Shown here in pieces: positions 1-5,195 of a DNA stretch of 5,195 nucleotides. The translations under genes were made by a program, and so were the position numbers. Each line of letters opens with the position of its first letter. Positions within the stretch are counted from its first letter, which is position 1. Source of the stretch: Burkholderiaceae bacterium (lineage in GTDB: Bacteria; Pseudomonadota; Gammaproteobacteria; Burkholderiales; Burkholderiaceae_C). The stretch spans positions 1 through 5,195 of the forward strand of contig JANREF010000187.1 in assembly GCA_030726195.1 (NCBI GenBank), read 5' to 3'. The notes beneath the pieces are model-generated. The model saw nothing but the letters and a program-made list of their open reading frames with translations. It was not told where the DNA came from and ran no database searches.

Positions 1-291
1 GCGTTTCGCTTTGACACTTTGGTGGTGGTGGATGTGCGCACGGACGCGTCAAGCGTGGCAGACAATGCCACCTACACGCTTCATGTGGCGCTGAACGATG
101 TATTGGGTCAGCCCACACAAACATTGGTCATTGAGGGAGGCGCCCAAGACCGCGTGGTGTTACAAGGCCTTGGCTGGGTGAGCACAGGCGAGACCAATGC
201 CACGGCGAGCCACCAGTACGCCGTGTTTACCAATGGCGCGGCCAGTGTATTGGTTGAGCAGTACATGACCACGTCTAGGGGCTTGCTCTGA
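1..291 (+). CDS. C-terminal fragment of a probable large repetitive surface/secreted protein
   Basis: The frame is open from the left edge to a TGA at 289-291, giving 96 visible residues; the true start lies outside the window, and the TTG at 19 is only an internal codon. The visible part is rich in V, T, A, N, G and D, has no cysteine, and reads as alternating beta-strand segments (DTLVVVDVRTD, ATYTLHVALNDV, QTLVIEGG). It then has a block of the form DRVVLQG-x-GW-(8-12 residues)-HQYAVFTNGAASVLVEQ. From memory, blocks of this kind (D-x-V-x-L-x-G-x-W ... Y-x-V-(Y/F)-x-(N/G) ... L-(L/V)-V-(D/E)-Q) close very long Ig-like or cadherin-like repeat proteins in Comamonadaceae and related bacteria, which are often adhesins thought to leave by type I secretion. 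The role is therefore inferred: a cell-surface or secreted adhesin-like protein. No catalytic residue, membrane segment or sorting motif is visible. The gene converges on gyrB with 71 bp between the stop codons. It is confidently coding, but the family call is only moderate because most of the protein is missing. Confidence 0.6.
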   Translation, partial: AFRFDTLVVVDVRTDASSVADNATYTLHVALNDVLGQPTQTLVIEGGAQDRVVLQGLGWVSTGETNATASHQYAVFTNGAASVLVEQYMTTSRGLL

Positions 292-316
292 AGTTGTGCT
301 GGCGCCGTGGGCGCTG

Positions 317-358
317 GCAGCGCAGCAAGGCGCTGCGGTCTATGCGTGCAGCGCCTTG
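317..358. repeat. Overlapping inverted repeats in the convergent spacer; possible bidirectional terminator
   Basis: Between the stop of the plus-strand gene (291) and the stop of gyrB (363) there is a perfect 11-bp inverted repeat, CAAGGCGCTGC at 326-336 and GCAGCGCCTTG at 348-358, with an 11-nt loop. A second copy of GCAGCGC at 317-323 can pair with GCGCTGC at 330-336, so two stems compete for the same middle arm. The position suits a shared terminator for two convergent genes. Neither strand has a T-run after the stem, so it is not a classical intrinsic terminator; it may act as a 3'-end stabilising hairpin or together with Rho. The stems are seen directly; the function is inference. Confidence 0.45.
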
Positions 359-362
359 TGCA

Positions 363-2942
<2,580 letters not shown>

Positions 2943-2976
2943 TTAACAACGCAAAAGCAAAGCTCGGGGCGACGGG

Positions 2977-3019
2977 GCGGTGGTGTACCACGGGCCACCA
3001 CGCACCCCAAGAGGGGCGC
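2977..3019 (-). repeat. Two tandem hairpins directly after the dnaN stop codon
   Basis: Immediately downstream of the dnaN stop (3020-3022) the coding strand reads CCCC-TCTT-GGGG (3016 down to 3005), a 4-bp GC stem with a tetraloop that extends past one mismatch by two more pairs. It is followed by a second stem, arms 3001-2995 and 2983-2977, of seven pairs including one G.U, with an 11-nt loop. No T-run follows either stem, so a standard intrinsic terminator is not supported. The pair could protect the dnaN 3' end or attenuate readthrough into gyrB. The structures are read from the sequence; function is inferred. Confidence 0.4.
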
Positions 3020-4129
3020 TTAAATGCGCATGGGCATGACGACGTATTTGAAGTCTTCGCTGTCTGGCAAGGTGATGAGTGCAGAGCTGTTGCCGTCTGA
3101 CAAGCTCAGACGAACCATGTCTTGGCTCATGTTGGCCAGCACGTCCATCAGGTAGGTCACGTTGAAGCCAATTTCGATGGCGTCGCCACCGTAGTCGATG
3201 TCGAGCTCGTCGGTCGCCTCTTCTTGTTCGGCATTGCTGGCCGCGACACGCAAGGTGCCGGGTTCAATGTTCAGGCGCACGCCTTTGAACTTGTCGGAGG
3301 TCATGATGGCCGTGCGCTGCAAGGTCGACAGCAAAGTTTGACGGCCTAAGATGATTTCGTTGGTGTGGTTGCGTGGAATCACACGGTTGTAGTCTGGGAA
3401 CTTGCCCTCAACCAGTTTGGTGACGAACTCCATGCCGTCGAATGTGAACTTGGCTTGGTTGCCCGCAAACTGCATGTTGATGGTGCCTTCCTTGTCGCTG
3501 AGCAAGCGCTGCAGCTCCAACACCGTTTTGCGCGGCAGGATGACTTCTTGTTTGTTGGGTACGGCTTCATCCAATGTGGCACTGGCAAAGGCCAAGCGGT
3601 GGCCGTCTGTGGCGACCAAGCTCAAGGTGGTGCCCTCGGCCACGAACAAGATGCCGTTCAAGTAGTAGCGAATGTCGTGTATGGCCATGGAGAAGGCCAC
3701 GCGGTTCATCAGTGCTTTGAGCGTTTGCTGTGGCACGCTGAAGACGGGTCCAAAGTTGGCCGCCTCTTGCACCAAGGGGAAGTCGGCTGCAGGCTGGCTT
3801 TGCAAGGTGAAGCGGCTTTTGCCGCCTTTGAGCACCAGCTTGCCAGCGTTGGCCTCTAGGCTGACGGTCTGGTCGTTGGGCATGGTGCGCAAAATGTCTA
3901 TGACCTTGCGCGCGCCTACGGTTGTTGCGAACTCGCCGTCATCGCCGCCGAGCTCGGCTTGTGTGCGAATTTGAATTTCCAAGTCACTGGTGGTGAGCGT
4001 GAGTTGGCCGCCTACTTTTTGCAGCATCACGTTGGCCAAGATAGGCAGCGTTTGACGCCGCTCGACAATACCCGCTACGGCTTGCAATGCGCCCAGTACC
4101 TTGTCTTGGGTTGACTTGAAAACAATCAT
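3020..4129 (-). CDS. dnaN: DNA polymerase III beta subunit (sliding clamp)
   Basis: DnaN forms the ring-shaped homodimer that encircles DNA and tethers polymerase III and other partners; with Hda-type proteins it also promotes hydrolysis of DnaA-bound ATP. The 369 residues match the family (366 in E. coli) and cover all three clamp domains, about 1-125, 126-250 and 251-369. Recognisable landmarks are MIVFKSTQDKVLGAL at the start, LVATDGHRLA at 171-180, LPRKTVLEL at 198-206, EGKFPDYNRVIP at 241-252 and the C-terminal YVVMPMRI at 362-369. The ATDGHRL segment and the terminal MPMR line the hydrophobic groove that binds clamp-binding peptides, and both are intact. The ATG at 4129 is supported by AAGGA six bases upstream. 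The gene follows dnaA by 167 bp and precedes gyrB by 134 bp on the same strand, the common chromosomal order. Nothing is truncated or unusual in the protein. Confidence 0.98.
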   Translation of the reverse strand: MIVFKSTQDKVLGALQAVAGIVERRQTLPILANVMLQKVGGQLTLTTSDLEIQIRTQAELGGDDGEFATTVGARKVIDILRTMPNDQTVSLEANAGKLVLKGGKSRFTLQSQPAADFPLVQEAANFGPVFSVPQQTLKALMNRVAFSMAIHDIRYYLNGILFVAEGTTLSLVATDGHRLAFASATLDEAVPNKQEVILPRKTVLELQRLLSDKEGTINMQFAGNQAKFTFDGMEFVTKLVEGKFPDYNRVIPRNHTNEIILGRQTLLSTLQRTAIMTSDKFKGVRLNIEPGTLRVAASNAEQEEATDELDIDYGGDAIEIGFNVTYLMDVLANMSQDMVRLSLSDGNSSALITLPDSEDFKYVVMPMRI

Positions 4130-4296
4130 CAGAAATCCTTATGTGAGGTCGCGCAGTGCACCGTGGGTGCCCGGCCATTCAGTAACCGTGTATTTTCGCC
4201 TGTTTTTGGCCTAATTTCGTGCTATTTACCTTGATTCCAGTGGCTTTTTTGCATCTTTTGGCCCATTCGCCGCGCTGCCCGTTGATCCGGGTTTCG
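4130..4296. other. dnaA-dnaN spacer: AT-richer leader with phased A-tracts
   Basis: This 167-bp non-coding stretch is clearly more AT-rich than its neighbours, especially 4190-4262. Plus-strand T-tracts (A-tracts on the coding strand) centre near 4194.5, 4205, 4216, 4226, 4247.5 and 4257.5, with a short TT near 4235.5, so they recur about once per helical turn. A-tracts in phase with the helix are known to curve DNA. The octamer TTTTGGCC occurs at 4204-4211 and again at 4256-4263. Closer to dnaN, GCACC-GTG-GGTGC at 4158-4170 can form a small hairpin. A dnaN promoter is likely somewhere here, but I could not assign a convincing -35/-10 pair. No consensus DnaA box and no stem with a T-run was found. 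Confidence 0.5.
4136..4140 (-). promoter_or_regulatory. Ribosome binding site of dnaN
   Basis: On the coding strand AAGGA is followed by TTTCTG and then the ATG at 4129, a good Shine-Dalgarno match with six bases of spacing. It fixes the dnaN start and contrasts with gyrB, which has no comparable site. Confidence 0.8.
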
Positions 4297-5195
4297 TTAG
4301 CCCTTGAGCGTTTGCTCTAAGACGTGCAGTTGCTGGTTCAGCTCGGTGTTTTGACCGCGCTCTGAGGACATTTTGCGAACGGCGTGCAGCACTGTGGTGT
4401 GATCGCGCCCGCCAAACAGCTCGCCAATTTCGGGCAGGCTTTTTTGCGTGAGTTCTTTGGCCAAGTACATGGCGATTTGCCGTGGCCTAGCGATGCTGGC
4501 GGGGCGCTTTTTAGAGTACATATCTGCCACTTTTATCTTGTAAAAGTCGGCCACCGTTTTTTGGATGTTTTCAACGGAGATTTGCCTGTTCTGTATGGAC
4601 AGCAGGTCCCGCAAGGCCTCTTTGGCCAAGGCAATGGAGATGTCTTTTTGGTTGAAGCGCGAGTAGGCCAAAATTTTGCGCAGCGCACCTTCAAGCTCAC
4701 GCACGTTGGAGCGCACGTTTTTGGCTACAAAAAACGCCACATCTTCCGGCATGGTGGCGCCTTCTGCGCTGGCCTTGTTGATCAAAATGGCCACGCGCAT
4801 TTCAAGCTCTGGCGGCTCAATCGCCACCGTGAGGCCCGAGTCAAAACGCGATACCAAGCGCTCGTGTATGTCCGTTAGGCCCTTGGGGTAGGTGTCGCTG
4901 GTCATCACAATGTGTGAGCGTTTGGCCAGCAAGGCCTCGAATGCATTGAAGAACTCTTCTTGTGTGCGCTCTTTGTTGGCGAAAAACTGCACATCGTCGA
5001 TCAGCAGCAAATCCAAGGAGTGGTAGCGCGCTTTGAACTCGTCGAACGCCTTGCGTTGGTAAGCTTTAACCACATCCGATACAAATTGTTCAGCGTGTAT
5101 GTACAACACCTTGGCATCGGCTTGCTCAGCGACCAAGTGATTGCCGATGGCGTGCATCAAATGGGTCTTGCCCAAGCCCACGCCGCCGTAGATGA
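4297..5195 (-). CDS. dnaA: Chromosomal replication initiator DnaA (5' end beyond the window)
   Basis: DnaA is the AAA+ initiator that binds DnaA boxes at oriC, oligomerises with ATP, melts the origin and helps load the helicase. The frame is open to the right edge, so about 298 C-terminal residues are visible, out of the roughly 450-500 usual for the family; domains I and II and the start of domain III are missing. The GTG at 5181 is an internal valine in the Walker A motif GGVGLGKTH, not a start. Counting from that valine: Walker [11 protein letters not shown] at 58-67, sensor 1 IVMTSDTYP at 91-99, HERLVSRF at 106-113 with the likely arginine finger R112, and sensor 2 NVRELEGAL at 159-167. 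Domain IV has the basic loop ARPRQ at 231-235 and the DnaA-box recognition signature [10 protein letters not shown] at 258-267 (plus-strand 4381-4410). All key residues are present. The stop TAA is at 4297-4299, followed by dnaN after 167 bp, with no clear terminator between them. Confidence 0.98.
   Translation of the reverse strand, partial: IYGGVGLGKTHLMHAIGNHLVAEQADAKVLYIHAEQFVSDVVKAYQRKAFDEFKARYHSLDLLLIDDVQFFANKERTQEEFFNAFEALLAKRSHIVMTSDTYPKGLTDIHERLVSRFDSGLTVAIEPPELEMRVAILINKASAEGATMPEDVAFFVAKNVRSNVRELEGALRKILAYSRFNQKDISIALAKEALRDLLSIQNRQISVENIQKTVADFYKIKVADMYSKKRPASIARPRQIAMYLAKELTQKSLPEIGELFGGRDHTTVLHAVRKMSSERGQNTELNQQLHVLEQTLKG

Noticed and set aside
19..21. TTG as the start of a small 90-residue gene
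   Set aside because: The frame is open to the left edge and the residues before the TTG fit the same beta-rich pattern, so this is the end of a longer gene.
4186..4198. Possible DnaA box in the dnaA-dnaN spacer (coding strand AAATACACG)
   Set aside because: It differs from TTATNCACA at three of the eight defined positions, and I found no cluster of other boxes, so an origin or autoregulatory site here is not supported.
4224..4236. IHF-like site (coding strand AATCAA followed by GGTAAAT)
   Set aside because: Only the WATCAA half matches; the TTR half of the consensus is absent.
4278..4291. CCCG/CGGG hairpin just after the dnaA stop as a terminator
   Set aside because: The stem is only 4 bp and no T-run follows on the coding strand.
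5179..5181. GTG as a start codon for dnaA
   Set aside because: It is the valine inside the Walker A motif, and the frame stays open with IYGG upstream to the edge of the window, so the gene starts outside.

Overview
This window holds the conserved replication-initiation cluster of a bacterial chromosome, read on the minus strand from right to left: dnaA (3' two-thirds or so, cut by the right edge), dnaN (complete) and gyrB (complete). At the left edge the plus strand carries the last 96 codons of another gene, convergent with gyrB, whose product resembles the C-terminal end of the long repetitive surface or secreted proteins of Burkholderiales. GyrB is 840 residues and carries the insertion in its TOPRIM half that is typical of Gram-negative GyrB. 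The protein wording (DnaA with [15 protein letters not shown], GyrB beginning with a short acidic/Pro tail then [19 protein letters not shown], DnaN ending MPMRI) and the moderately high GC content suggest a betaproteobacterium of the order Burkholderiales, most likely Comamonadaceae. The genus is not decided by what I can see.

Layout: 1-291 (+) C-terminal part of a probable surface protein; 292-362 short convergent spacer with overlapping inverted repeats; 363-2885 (-) gyrB; 2886-3019 spacer with hairpins after dnaN and an inverted repeat ahead of gyrB; 3020-4129 (-) dnaN; 4130-4296 an AT-richer spacer with T-tracts (A-tracts on the coding strand) repeating about every 10.5 bp; 4297-5195 (-) dnaA, from the Walker A motif to the stop.

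How they work together: DnaA-ATP opens the origin, DnaN is the sliding clamp that tethers polymerase III and helps inactivate DnaA-ATP, and GyrB supplies the ATPase of the gyrase that removes positive supercoils ahead of the fork. None of the spacers between the minus-strand genes contains a stem followed by a T-run, so cotranscription of dnaA-dnaN-gyrB is plausible. The origin itself is not in the window; in most bacteria with this gene order it lies just upstream of dnaA, beyond position 5195.

I found no undescribed multi-gene system. The core genes look intact and ordinary. The items worth a second look are non-coding: the phased A-tracts ahead of dnaN, the repeats in the spacers, and the head-on surface-protein gene next to gyrB.
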